Source: Euonymus europaeus (lineage: Eukaryota; Streptophyta; Magnoliopsida; Celastrales; Celastraceae). From it: a stretch of 64,000 bases of DNA. This document shows, in pieces, positions 43,292 to 55,510 of this stretch (the first letter of the stretch is position 1; each line of letters starts with the position of its first letter). The stretch spans positions 14,570,001-14,634,000 of the forward strand of contig OY756970.1 of assembly GCA_963580455.1 (NCBI GenBank), written 5' to 3'. The notes under the pieces are model-generated. The model saw nothing but the letters and a program-made list of their open reading frames with translations, had not been told where the DNA came from and did not search any database. The position numbers and the translations under genes were made by a program.

Positions 43292-46221
43292 TTTTTAACT
43301 TTTTATATACATGTAAGATTGTTACCTCCAATTGTCATATCATCTATGTAAAGTAACAATATAACTCTAAAAGAATTTATGGAGTAAGTAAATAAGGAAT
43401 AATCACAGTGAGGTTGAACAAAACCAAACCTTAATAGCACTTCTTTGCACTTCTGTTTCCATTGCCTTGAGGCTTGTTTTAAACCATATAAGGACTTATT
43501 AACTTTGCAAATATACCCCGCACTATGAGTTTCGCATCTAGGCGACATTCTCATGTATGCACTTTCATGCAAATCACCATTCAAAAATGCATTATGTACG
43601 TCTAGATGATGAAAAATCCAATTATTAGTTGCAACTAATGCAAGAAAAACACTAAGAGTAACCATTTTGACTACATGAGCAAATGTCTCTTTGTAGTCAA
43701 AACCAAGTGTTTGGCTATAGCCTTGAGCTACAAGCCTTGCTTTGTATCTTTCAATAGAACCATCAGGGTCATACTTTATTTTGTATACTCATTTTGATCC
43801 TATAGCCTTCCTATTACTTGGTAATTTGACCATAGTCTAGATGTTGTTTTCATTCAAAGCATTTATTTCTTCGTTCATGGCATCACGCCATTCTAATCAT
43901 TTTGAAGCTTCTATAAAATTTATAGGTTCCTCATGAGATAGAATAGAAGCAATAAAATATTTATATAAAGTTGGAGTTCTTGCAAGAAAAATTGTAGAAT
44001 TGGCAGTGGCATTATGTGAAATAGAATTTTTGTTAGGAATGATAGTATCGCACTCATAATCATCTAAATGTTTAGGAAATCTTCTAGTTCTTGTTTTCTT
44101 AGGGAAATGTATAGAAACAGAAGGATGAATCTCATCTACCTGTTCTAATTCAATGTTAGATGTGGACTCATTAAAACATTAAGTGTTATCAGACTCTTCA
44201 TTTGTCTCTTTTATTGAAAAATTATTTTTGTCCTTAAAAGGAAATACATCTTCTCTAAAGTTTACATCTCTTGACACAAAGATCTCATTAGTCCCAATAT
44301 CTAAAAGCCTATAACCTTTGACGTTAGATGGATATCCTAGAAAGATACATATTTTGGCTCTTGGTTCAAAATTTGAAGTTTGCTGCCTAAGAATCTTAGA
44401 GTAAGCTAAACGACCAAAAACTCTCAAATCATTATGATTAGGCTGCCTACCATATAAAATCTCATAAGGATTTTTCTTATCTAGAGTCCTAGAAGGAAGT
44501 TTATTTATCAAGTAAACAACAGTTGTATCACAATGACTCCAATATAATTCTAGAATTGCTGATTGTATTCTAAGAGCTCTACTAACAGTGAGAATATGTT
44601 GATGTTTTTTTTCCACAACACCATTTTTGTGGTGGAGTATATGAACACGTTTTATGGTGTATTATACCTTCTTTATTATAAAAATCTAACATATCAAACT
44701 CAAGTCCATTGTCTGTCCTAATAACCTTAATCTTAGTGTTGAATTGAGTATGAACATAATTGTTAAAGAACTCAATGTGTTTTCTAGATTCAGATTTTAT
44801 TTTCATATGAATAATCTAAGTAGCTCTAGAAAAATCATCAACAATAGTCAAGAAATATTTATCACCTTGTAACTAACTTGCTTGTAGAAATAAGATTACA
44901 ATTAAAACTTGGAACACATAACACATCTTGCAAAAGGATATTATTTGGCAAGTTAACTATGCCTTTATGACTAACTATATGCTTGGTTCCATCAGGCAGT
45001 ATGACAAAAGAATCAGATAGTTTGACACATGAATGAAAATAATGTATTGTACATATGACATGGTCAAATGCACCTGTGTCAATAATCCATTTATCTTGAG
45101 AAAAATAGTTACCTCCTACTGCATAGGCAAAAGCCAATTGTCCAGTTTCTGCATCATTCACATGCCTTTAAATAAGCTAATAGTTGTTTGCATTGTTCTC
45201 CTGAGAGAGGCATTGAGAAGCTGTGAACTGATGTTTCCACTTGATTGGCATATGACTTCTTGTCATTGAAGCATTTATCAATATTATTATTGGTCTTTTT
45301 GCAACATCTACAAAATAACTTTTCTTTCTCAGCAAGCCTCTTGTTGTTCTTGAAATCTTTATTGGTTGTATAGGTGGACTTGCCAGTAACTTGCATATCC
45401 ATGACCTCTTGAGCATTTGTTTCTTGTTGTGTTGTAGTAGCTTTCTTTCCATGTGAATGAACAGTGAGTTTCCTCTCTACCTGAATAACTAGATGAAAAG
45501 CATTTGTGATGTCAGGTAGACGATCCATTAAAAGGATTTGATTAACCACATGTTCATAAGACTCATCTAGCCCCATAAGAAACTGTAGAAGTTTGTCTTC
45601 ATTTTTGTCAACCAAATGTTTCTTTGAGACATTGCATGAGCATTTTCCACACTTCCAAGTTGAAATAAGTCTAAACTGATAAAATTCATCTCATAGAGAC
45701 TAGAGACGAGCATAGTATTCTGTCACAGAGGAATATCCTTGTTTAATATTTGTGATGTTTCTAACCAGCTCAAAGCTCCTAGCTGAATTTGCAAATGAAT
45801 ATATGTTTTTAAGATATTTCCACAATTCACAAGCACTATGTTCAGAAGAGACACTGGCTCACGCAATTGGTAATTCAATTCTTCACCAAGCTGTCACATT
45901 TTACCCAGTCTTGAAATGAATGATCATCTTCCCCTGGTGGTTGCAGTGTGTCTATAACAAAACCCATCTTATTCCAAGCCTTCAACGCAGTTTCCATTTG
46001 ATTTTGCCAAAGATGATAGTTTGCTCCAGTAAGAATCTATGAAATCGGATTTGTATTAAAATCAGAATGAGTGAGATAAAATGGATTGCAAAGAGGGTTT
46101 GGATGTGTTGGAAAAGAATTTTGTGCTTGATTCATTGATTGGAACTGAGGATTTTGAAGATATGGAAACTGTATTTCAGGTTTTGGAAGTGAAGAAGGAA
46201 ATTTGGTGTGAGTCATTGAAG
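43292..46221 (-). pseudogene. Third Copia element, truncated in RT and internally deleted
   Basis: Minus strand order: gag (46010-45154, e.g. LWQNQMETALKAWNKMGFV, LLQFLMGLDESYEHVVNQIL, zinc knuckle CRCCKKTNNNIDKC), protease (IDTGAFDH, ~45080), integrase (TIVDDFSRAT, VIRTDNGLEFDMLDF, PSNVKGYRLLDI) and RT (VHNAFLNGDL, SLYGLKQASRQW, catalytic YIDDMTIGG). The GAG_pre-integrase section is missing: LISTSKLV is followed almost at once by GDKYFLTIVDDF near 44868. RT ends abruptly after YIDDMTIGGNN (~43310), and RNase H and the 3' LTR are gone. Its 5' side is interrupted by the hAT element at 46230. Confidence 0.85.
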
Positions 46222-46969
46222 GCTCTGATTAGGGTTGGCAACGGGGCAGGGCGGGGGAGGGTTTGCCTTTCCCATCCCTGACCCCGTCCCTAAGTTTTGG
46301 GGTTCGGGGAATCCCCGAACCCGAACCCGACGGGGATGGGAAACACCCATCCCCGAACCCTAAACTCAAACCCGACGTCATCAATATCCAAAAATAAAAA
46401 ATCTACACAATCACTTATCAATAGATGATAATAACAGTCTAACAATTCCAAATTACATCAAAATCATGATCATTTCTCAATCAGTACATAAGACTAACAA
46501 GTCCAAAATCCAAATTACATATTAAACATAAACAACAAGCAACTCCAAATTACATATTAAATAACAACCAAACCAATACTTAACAAGTTAACAAGTCCAT
46601 AATCAAATTCCAAATCAGAGTATTACAATACAACATTGAAACCCGAATATGATATCATGCATTAGAAGCGTCAATATTGATGTTGGTGGCGCAAGACTTC
46701 GGCGCCTACAACATGAATATAGTGAAATAAATAGGAAGCTACTATAATAAACAATTAAAACTGTACTAAGCAAAACAAGGCAACTTTCCTCTAAACACTA
46801 TACCAAATTAATCATAAATGTGATATTACCTCCGTCTCAAAATCATCATCATAATTTTCTTGTTTTGATCCCGTGGAATTTGAAATAATAAATGGATTAA
46901 TGGAATAATAAATAATAAAAAATTTAAAACAATTAAGCTCTAAAAATTTAATCTTCCAATCATATCATA

Positions 46970-49092
46970 CTATAGTCTATAGAGTATATTAATACCTTGA
47001 ATTTGACTCCATAACCAATCTCGAGCACACATCAAAGCCTCTACAGTTTTTGGATGAAGCCTACTACGGTGAGGACATAAAATCCTCCCACTAGCACTAA
47101 AGGTGGATTCCGAAGCAACGGTCGTCACAGGAATAGACAACACATCTTTCGCAATATCATGCAAAGTGGAATACTTGATCCCATTTGTCTTCCACCAACA
47201 CAAGATATCAAAATCATGTGTATTCCTAGGCAAAAGAGATTCTTCTAAATAGTGATCCAACTCCAACTTCACATGTTCAACAATAGGAGTAGAGTCCATG
47301 AACATTTCAAACTTGGTAGCATAACTACCCCACTTAGGAAGTCGAGGCCTTGAACTTGAAGAAGAATGTGAACCTTGACTTTGACTAACTCCTTGAGATT
47401 GTTTAACTCTCTTTTGATACTCTTGAACCAAATCATACAACATTTGCTTTGTTTTTTCAATCTCTGAAGAAGATGTCTCATCATAAACAAGTGGATAATA
47501 GAATTCAATAATCTTCATCTTGTACCTAGGATTTAAAATGCTTCCAATTGCCAACAAATAGTTCATGATATTCCAATATTTGTCAAATTTCACCTTCATT
47601 TTCCATGCCATAATTTTGATATCAATATCATCAACCACAATCCATTCATCAATTGCCAATTTAATTTGACAAATATGAGAGAAGAAAATGTCTATTGTGG
47701 GATACAAAGTTCCTGAAAATAGCTCCGTAGCATCAAAAAACATCTCCAATTTAGAACAAATTTCACTCACCTTGGACTACTCTTCTTCGGTCGAGACCCT
47801 TTTATACAAAGCTTCACGTTGTTTCAAACGAGGAAACACATCTTTATAAATTAATGCAGTGCTAAGCATTAAATAGGTAGAGTTCCACCGAGTTTTGCAA
47901 TCAAGTACCAATTTTTTAGTGCTTGAAACTTTCAATTGACATGCAGCCTCAACAAACTTTTCATCTCTTTTGGGTGTTGCTGTCCAAAATGACACACTAT
48001 ATCGAATTTTTTCAATGCAATCATGAATCAAATCCAATTCATCCCTCACAATCAAGTTCAAAATATGTGCACAACACCTCATGTGAAATAATTTTCCTTT
48101 TAAGATAAGTGAACTAGGAGGAATGTTTTCTAAAATTACTTCAATCATAGCATCATTAGTAGTGCAATTGTCAACAGTCAAAGTAGATACCTTACGGTCT
48201 AAATTCCGATCCAATAAGCAATCAACGAGAGCATTTACAAGCACCTCAACAGTATGTGGACAAGGCACATATATAAATCTACAAAAAATAGAAATTATAA
48301 TAGTTAATAATTGATTTAAATTTACCAATGATAAATACATGTCTAATGACAATTACCTCACAAGACGACTTTGCAATTTCCATCAAGAATCAATAAAGTG
48401 TGAAGTGATGGCCATGAATCCTCTTCTTTGATTGCTTGACGTCCACATATCGGTTGTCAATGCAATTCGGCTTGCATTTGATTCCAATAATTTCATTCTT
48501 TTATCCATTTCATACTCAAAAATCCTAAAGACAACATTCTTGATTTTGTTCGGTGAAACCACTCTAAATAGTGGTTGTAAAGCATGAGAGTACCTTCGAA
48601 AGCCCACATGTTCAACCATCCTCAATGGGCACTCATGCAACACAATCATTTTAGCAAGCTCTTTCGTCGCTTGATCTTGATCAAAAGTGTAAGTACCAAC
48701 ATTTATTGACCCATCATTAGATGTTGTAGGATTCAATAAAGACTGTTTTATGGTCTTTTTTTTTGTACAGACATGTTTTCATGTGGTCAAGTAAATGCTT
48801 AGTTCCATTCTTAGTTTCCCCGCCCAAGACCTTCTTACAATCAGGGCAAACAACCTTTCGTTTTCCAGCAATGTACTTTTCCTCAAAATGACCCCATGCC
48901 GGAGATTTACGTTTTTTTTTTGTTCATGGAATTGACCTCTACATTTTCATCCATAGAAGTCCGATTTGAGTTTGAAATTACCTCATTCGCAACTCCTACA
49001 TTTGGACTTGTTTATATAGGAACACTTTCACCACCGGTTGGAACACTTTCCACAGTTGGAACACTTTCAACCTCTTTATCTATATTGTCCAT
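46970..49092 (-). pseudogene. BED zinc-finger hAT transposase (Ac/Tam3 superfamily), lightly damaged
   Basis: From a start codon at 49092 the minus strand reads an acidic leader with three ESVPT-type repeats, then a BED finger (SPAWGHFEEKY...CPDCKKV...HLLDHMKTC, ~48900-48770). The RNase-H-like core follows (ALTTDMWTSSNQRRGFMAIT; LTVDNCTTNDAMIEVIL; LFHMRCCAHILNLIV; KTRWNSTYLML), then the C-terminal dimerisation region (DILCWWKTN, LSIPVTTVASESTFSASGR, ~47160-47070). An intron of ~75 bases (~48284-48358) fits GT-AG and restores LQSRLVRFIYVPCPHTVEVL. Damage: a stop in the leader, shifts in A-runs near 48912 and 48756-48764, a TGA near 48382, and a TAG replacing Trp near 47777. It must have been active until fairly recently. 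Confidence 0.88.
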
Positions 49093-49099
49093 CAAAAAT

Positions 49100-50370
49100 C
49101 TGAAATTATAAAGAGAACACTAGGATTAATATTCAATAATAAAGGGGATAGCTATATCATGGACCATCACAAATTCAGTTTCAAAAACCAACCCAGGAAA
49201 GCAAAATCATGCGAATCCAAACACAAAATGACAAAACAGAAGTAGTTCTTACCATTAACTTAGCATGCTAGCAGCCTAGCACGCCTAGCATCTTTTATTT
49301 GTTATATTGAGAATACATACTCTGTCTTATCTTCTGAGAATCTACTTCCTTCAATGACAAGTGATTTCAACAATCACCATTGACAAGTGATTTCAACAAA
49401 ATGCACAAGTTTATCGTAATTTATTTTTGCGACTTAATTTACTTAAAAAAATTGCAACTACCCCCATTCATCAATCAACATCCAGTTTTCACTCGAACAA
49501 ATTTTCATCTTTTATTTGTAGATCACACAAAGATTAAACATAAAGTCTTGCAGAGCTAACAAACCTGGAGACTTCACCGAAGAATTACAAGCCCCAAATT
49601 GAAGATTCGGGCAGAGGTGCTTCGAGGGACGGCGGGAGTGACGGATAAGCGAGTCGCCGGAGATATGCAGTGCAGAGTCGGCTCGAGTGACAGAGGAAGA
49701 ACTAGATATAAGAGTGAGTTGCCGGAGACTGAAGATCGTAGAATGCAGAGGCGGGCAAGTGGCTGACGCGCTTAGCGACGTGTGAGTGTGCACGTAATCA
49801 CTAATCACTAAACAGTCAATTAGTCAAAGTGAAAACAAAGTAAATGATATTAACAATAAATTAATATATAATAACAATTTATTATTTATTATTTGAGAAA
49901 ATAATTTTTTTTAATATATCATTATAATGAATTATGATTATATCAATGGCCCATATTATATACCCTAAAATATGATGAATTTATCCAACATTTATATTTT
50001 TTATTCCTAATGCCATGGATTCAAGATATCATTATACCAATGACCCCGATTTATCTAATGACTTAAAATGAACGGTTATTGTTAATGACTTAATGACTTA
50101 TGACAAATTGATTATTTGACTATATGTTTTGTTTTCTAAGATTTAAGAACGTGTGTCGTGAGACCATGTATGATGTATGGCTATATTAGTATATTATATA
50201 TCATGTATCTTGTTTCATAGCCCTAAACTTAAAACGGGTAAACCCTAAACCTTTTACCTTCTAACCTTCTAACCTTCCTAGAGGATCTAAACCCTAGTCC
50301 CTAAACTATATATCAATATATGTATTAGATAGACATATTACACATACAACTAGAATACTATAATATATTA

Positions 50371-50410
<40 letters not shown>

Positions 50411-50930
50411 CATATATTTATATATGTTTCATAGCCCTAAACGTAAAACTGGTAAACCCTAAACCTTCTTAGAGACTAAGAGGACCAAAACCCTAGTCCC
50501 TAAACTACATATGTATTAGATAGCCATATTAATATATTATTACACATACAACTATAAATCTATAATACATTAATACTATAATATATGTCTATATTAATAT
50601 ACACAACTATAGTCTATATATATGTATGTATACTATATATTCATACTACACATTGCTCATTACACAACTACAACTAACACAGTAACACAAGTACAATAGA
50701 CGATAATACATATTACTAATCAGTAATTACACATAATACTATAATAAATAGTATGATACTATTGACTATTGTATATGTATATGACTAATTGACTATATGT
50801 ATTATATAACCATTAATGATTAAACCATTAGTACTACTACACATTACACAACTTTTATATAAATATCTTAAATATGTTTCCAATTAATATATAAAATAAA
50901 TAAATATATTCATATATATTGATGTATTTA
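49100..50930. other. 5' flank of the hAT transposase gene, AT-rich
   Basis: A GC-richer patch (49560-49800) looks like a leader exon and promoter side of the transposase gene. The rest is AT-rich, with a (CA)n(TA)n microsatellite at 50370-50411. No other gene was recognised. Confidence 0.45.
50200..50535 (+). repeat. Diverged tandem duplication containing telomere-like CCCTAAA words
   Basis: Two copies (from ~50210 and ~50427) share TTTCATAGCCCTAAAC, GGTAAACCCTAAACC and CCCTAGTCCCTAAACTA, separated by the microsatellite. Each holds a perfect AAACCCTAAACC telo-box-like word. Confidence 0.7.
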
Positions 50931-51024
50931 TATGTTTATAAGTTTATTTGTATAAATATATATGTTACCTAACCCGAATTTTTGGGTCGGATCCCCGGAC
51001 CCGCGAGGGCTTTTGCCATCCCTG

Positions 51025-52150
51025 GCTCCGATACCATAAAATATTTTATAAATCTATGAGAAATCATAGAGATGGTTATTCAAATGGTTATCAATAACTT
51101 AAGAAATAAACGAGCTCGAGCAGAGCTAATAAAGGAAGAAGAAGAAGACCATTGCAGGTCTTATCAACAACGATAGCAAAGAAAAATAATCAAACGACAT
51201 CGTATATGTTGTATCACTTAACCATATGAAACTATGTCGTATCACCTAACCATATGAAACTATGGATCCATTTGGTAGACAATTTGGATTTTAGCATATA
51301 ATTTCGCTTATATGCTGGTAGCGTATATGCTGTTTAAGATGCTGACATATATGTTGTTTCAAATGTTGTGGGTGTTTAGTTCAATTTTTCTGATAACATA
51401 AATGTTATTTCAAATGATGTGGCTAATTACATACAGGGGTATTAGCACAAAAAACAGTGAGATTAATACATTTATAAAATAATTTATAAATTTTTTATAC
51501 TAACATTTTAATAATATTTACAATTTGTCTAACATTTTAATTTTTTTAATAATATTAATGTAAATATAATAATAAATATTCAAATTTTAATAACTAACAT
51601 TTTATCATTTTTAATAATATTAATATTTTTTTACAATATTTTAATACAATAAAAATATCTCATTTGCATTTTGGCCATTAATCAAAAGTTGTTGGGGGTA
51701 TTATAGATATTTCCACAAGTGAAATTGTAAATTGCTTCTCAAATGCTCCAAATTTTACCATTTCAAAATTGAGCATTTTATGTTATATTATATGCTGAAT
51801 TGGAATTGCCGTTTGGTACCAATTAATTTTGTATGAAGCATATATGTTATTTGTAGTATATATGCTACAAGAAAAGCCCCTTCCAAACGGCACCTATGTC
51901 GTATCACCTAACCATTTGAAACTATGTCGTATCATTCTTTTTCTCTAACAAAAATTGCTAAATTTTTTCTCTCTCTTAGATCTATGTCTTAGATGAGAAG
52001 AAAAGAGCAGTCCTTCCCGTTGAGCAACAAAGTCCTAGCGACTATTGATTTGATGGAGTGGTCCTAGCGATCGTTAATTTGGCAATTTCATAGTCCTTCT
52101 TGTCGGCCTATGGACTAGGCACAAGAAATGATTCGATGACATTGGGCTTT
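51025..52150 (-). other. Displaced 5' end of the third Copia: primer site and LTR remnant
   Basis: Bases 51025-51036 reversed read TGGTATCGGAGC, one change from the initiator-Met primer-binding site. Together with GCTCTGAT at 46222-46229 this shows the site was split by the hAT element. Sequence to the right should be the Copia LTR; it is interrupted by a MITE (51265-51893) and flanked by repeated TATGTCGTATCACCTAACC words. The outer LTR border could not be fixed. Confidence 0.5.
51265..51893. mobile_element. ~630-bp MITE of uncertain superfamily
   Basis: The ends GATCCATTTGGTAGAC and, inverted, GTGCCGTTTGGAAGGG are similar. CTATG occurs on both sides (51260-51264 and 51894-51898). The interior is AT-rich with repeated GCATATATGTT words. 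The sequence CACCTAACCAT(A/T)TGAAACTATG occurs on both sides, partly because the host sequence itself is repetitive. Confidence 0.6.
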
Positions 52151-52760
52151 ATGACTCCTCTACCTTTGGTCGTATGGTGATGTTTTGTGGTGTTTAAGAG
52201 AAAGAGGAAGAGGTGGCGAGAGAGAGACCATTAAGATTTTTTTAATTTTCAATTTAGGATTTTTAACCACTAAACATGACATAATAGACACCTCATTTAT
52301 ATTTTTAAAAATAAAAAACCATGTCAATTTTTGACACATTAACTTTTTTAACAGAAATATGAAATAAGGATTAACAAAAATCATTACGCAAAGTATAAAT
52401 GCATTGTAGTTCGAAAAAAGATTAAAAGGTTTAGTTGGACATTTTTTTTAAAAGGTAAAGGATCATTTTGAATCTTTTATCTTTTATTTTTATTTTTTTA
52501 AGAGTGCTTTTAAGGGTGCCAAAGTTTGGCCTGATTAGGAGGGTTTACACACTTTTTTTTTCTTTTTTTTTTGTTTTTATAGAACTATGATTCAATCTTT
52601 ACCATGCTAATTGAACATCGAAACTCTTGAACCTTCAATATAAACAGTTGTATGGTACGGTTTTAAAAACTGTGCGGGAGATACATTGTAGATCCACTAT
52701 TTCGATGTCCCAATTTTTAAATTATTCAAAGATGTATACCCTCATGTATTATCAATTTAG
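52150..52760. other. AT-rich intergenic DNA
   Basis: No gene or element end recognised. There is a T-rich run near 52552-52575. Confidence 0.4.
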
Positions 52761-53795
52761 AGGATTTCTCCATTGAGCTCTTAAAATGAGATCCTAATTT
52801 TTGGGGTCACTTTTAGGGTTCAAATTATTTTTATTTTTATTTTGATAGATTTTACGAATCCAACGGTATATATAAATGAAATATTATATGAAAAAGACAT
52901 GTCAATTCTACACCGTCAGATATAAACTTAAAACATTCGATTTTTTAATCACGATAAATTTGATTTTTATATTATTGGATTCATAAAATCAATCAAAATA
53001 TAAATATAATTTTTGCAGATTTAAAAAAGAAATAGACCCCAAAAGTTAGGACCTAGGAGAATCAATAGATTTATAGAGAAGTTTTCTATTATGTGCACCT
53101 TACTTTTGTGATTACTTTTGAAGTCCAAAATATGTTTTTAATTTTAAAAAATTTATATTTGGTTTTATCATTTTACGAATCTAATAATATTTTTTTGTTT
53201 GAAACAAAAATTAAATGATACATGAAAAGTGCATGAAATGTTTTGTGTTTTATAATCAACTATCTAGAATTATCATACATTTTTCATGTTGAATTTTTTT
53301 TGACAAAAATATATTGTTGAATTTGTAAAATTGATCAAAATACAAATATAATTTTTTAAAAAAAATGTCTTAGACCTCAAAAGTTAAGTGCACATGAGAG
53401 AAAATCTATATATGCATATATAATTCTCTCATGTGCACTTAAAATGTGTATCTAACTTTTGCGATCATTTTGAAGTCTAAAATATATTTTTTAAAACTTT
53501 AAAAAAATTATATTTTTGTTTGATCGGTTTTACAAATCTAAAGTTTTTTTTTGGTTCGAAATAAAAATCAAATGCAACTTGAAAAGAATATGACATGTTT
53601 TGTATTTTATATTTAACGGTCTAAAATTATCATGTACTTTTCATGTTGAATTTTATTATGCACAAAAAATATATCGTTAGATTTGTAAAACCAATCAAAG
53701 TACAAATATAATTTTTTTAATTTTTTTAAAAATTTCTTAGATCCCTAAAATTATGTGGATAATTTATATGCACCATGAGAGAATTCTTCTATAAA
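52761..53795. repeat. Three adjacent copies of an AT-rich foldback repeat
   Basis: Copies of ~320-370 bases lie at about 52761-53090, 53091-53411 and 53422-53795. Each carries the phrase GATCAAAATACAAATATAAT (or a close variant) and inverted ends. The third begins ATTCTCTCATGTGCAC and ends with the inverse GCACCATGAGAGAAT; the first begins GAGATCCTAATTTTTGGGGTC and ends with the inverse GACCCCAAAAGTTAGGA. They look like one MITE family at different ages. Confidence 0.65.
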
Positions 53796-53796
53796 A

Positions 53797-54981
53797 TTAT
53801 TCTCAAGTACAGGCATCCGTATTACGAACGTTTACCTAATCCTACACAAACCTAGTAAATTTGTGTGGGGACATTTACACAATAAAATTTGACACCCATA
53901 ATAAGATCGACCGTATTGGAGGGGTTTTACTAGCTTCCAGTTTGGCCAATAGACTGGACGCGATACAATCCATTCTATTAGATGACACGTGGATGTTGAC
54001 TTGGTCAACATCTATAATTGATTTTTAATTTATTTTTTAAAATTTTATTATGAGAAGAATATGACAAAAATGGGTATGAAGTTAAAACTTATTACTAACG
54101 AAAAACTTGCAATGAAAATAATTTTTTTATTTTTTCCATTTTTTTGTCGATGGATTATTTATAGAATTTTTATTTTGCTGACGGATTACCGATGAAATTT
54201 ATTTTTTTGCCAACGAATTACAGGAGGAATTTATTTTTTATTTTTTGTCGACGGATACGGAATTTAATTTTTTTAATTTTTGGCCGACGAATTATTGACG
54301 AAAAAAATCATCGGTAATTACCAACGAAATTTTTTCCATCGGTGTTTAGATTACCTATGACGGTTTTAACGATGGAAATTTTCGATCGGAAATCAATAAT
54401 ATCGATTGATTTTTAGGATTACTGACAAAAAATTATATCTATAATTCGTGAAGTTCTTGTAGTGAGATTAACATCGTCAAATTATTAGTTGGGGCAAGAT
54501 AGACATTTAAGCAATTTTTTAATGGTGGAGATTATAATATTTAATCTAATGGTAGATAGGGGACGATATCATATATCTTGATTCTTGAACAAGTACATAT
54601 CTTGAAAATATTAATTAGGGGCATGCTGAGTATTTAGTGTACAATGACATGTTTATTGTAATTTTATTTTATTTTATTTTAAATGTTTTTTTTCAATGGT
54701 GGAGATTATACCATTTAATCTAATGGTAAGAAGGTGGACAATTTTTGTACAGTTATTTTACTAGACTGTTTTGTAGTTCAGCCCGTATTGGAGGAGTTCT
54801 CTTCCTCTATATATATAAGTTATACAATTATTCTCAAATACAGGCATCCGTATTACGAATGTCTACCTAATCCCACACAAACCTAGTAAATTTGTGTGGG
54901 GACATTTACACAATAAAATTTGACACCCATAATAAGATCGTCCGTATTGGAGGAGTTCCCTTCCTCTATATATATATAAGC
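53797..54981 (+). repeat. Direct repeat pair of ~145 bases, 1.03 kb apart
   Basis: 53797-53940 and 54828-54960 are nearly identical (shared AATTTGTGTGGGGACATTTA, GACACCCATAATAAGATCG). Each has a hairpin CCCACACAAA...TTTGTGTGGG; the left copy has one C-to-T change giving a wobble pair. A partial third copy, CCGTATTGGAGGAGTTCTCTT, lies at 54783. The interval holds a CACTA end. Confidence 0.7.
54050..54464 (-). mobile_element. Terminal fragment of a CACTA-type element
   Basis: The right edge, reversed, begins CACTACAAGAACTTCACG, the classic CACTA/En-Spm terminus, and is followed inward by many copies of ACGGATTACCGACGAAAT-like subterminal words. The opposite terminus was not found. Confidence 0.6.
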
Positions 54982-55061
54982 AGGCTCAAGTGCGAGCCTT
55001 CGTAACTTCCCCACTCCCACATTTATGTGGGCATGCAGGCATTGATATCCAAGTATTGCCC

Positions 55062-55097
<36 letters not shown>

Positions 55098-55098
<1 letters not shown>

Positions 55099-55510
55099 GT
55101 ACAAGAATTTTTTTATTAGTTCCTAATTTTTTAGGAGCTAAACAAATTTAAAAGAGTTATTACGAATTCAATAATGTATTTTTATTTTAGTATGAATTCC
55201 TCCTAAGTTTTTATGGTACAAAGAAAATTTAAATAATTATATTTTGATTGATTTTACAAATCTAATTATATTTTTTAAAAAATGATAATAAAAAATTTAT
55301 TATAAAAAATGCATAATAATTTTGAATCATTTGATAAAAAAAAATCATTTTATACATTTTTCAGATTTCATTTTATTTTTTCAAAAAAAGAATATATATT
55401 AAATTTTTAAAATCGATCAAAATATAAATAAAATTTTTCTAAAAAATTTAAAAACATCTTGAATTTTAAAAATAATCCCAAAAATTAGAACATCATACTA
55501 ACATCTCAGT
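55098..55510. repeat. Fourth, more diverged copy of the foldback repeat
   Basis: Shares GATTGATTTTACAAATCTAA and GATCAAAATATAAATAAAAT with the copies at 52.8-53.8 kb. Its ends TTAGTTCCTAATTTTTTAGGA and CCCAAAAATTAGAACATCA are again roughly inverse. Confidence 0.5.

Larger units (their letters stand above)
46230..51024 (-). mobile_element. 4.8 kb BED-type hAT element inserted in a Copia primer-binding site
   Basis: The ends are TAGGGTTGGCAACGG and, inverted, CAGGGATGGCAAAAGCC. The 8-bp target copies GCTCTGAT (46222-46229) and GCTCCGAT (51025-51032) differ at one base. Subterminal zones are rich in CGGGGATGGG/CCCGAACCC repeats. Inside is a BED zinc-finger hAT transposase gene on the minus strand, with ~600 bases of 3' flank and ~1.9 kb of AT-rich 5' flank. 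The non-autonomous element at 4688-5670 has the same kind of ends. Confidence 0.92.

Noticed and set aside
49512..49808. 98-codon frame in the hAT 5' flank
   Set aside because: No domain; it coincides with a GC-richer leader-like patch of the transposase gene.
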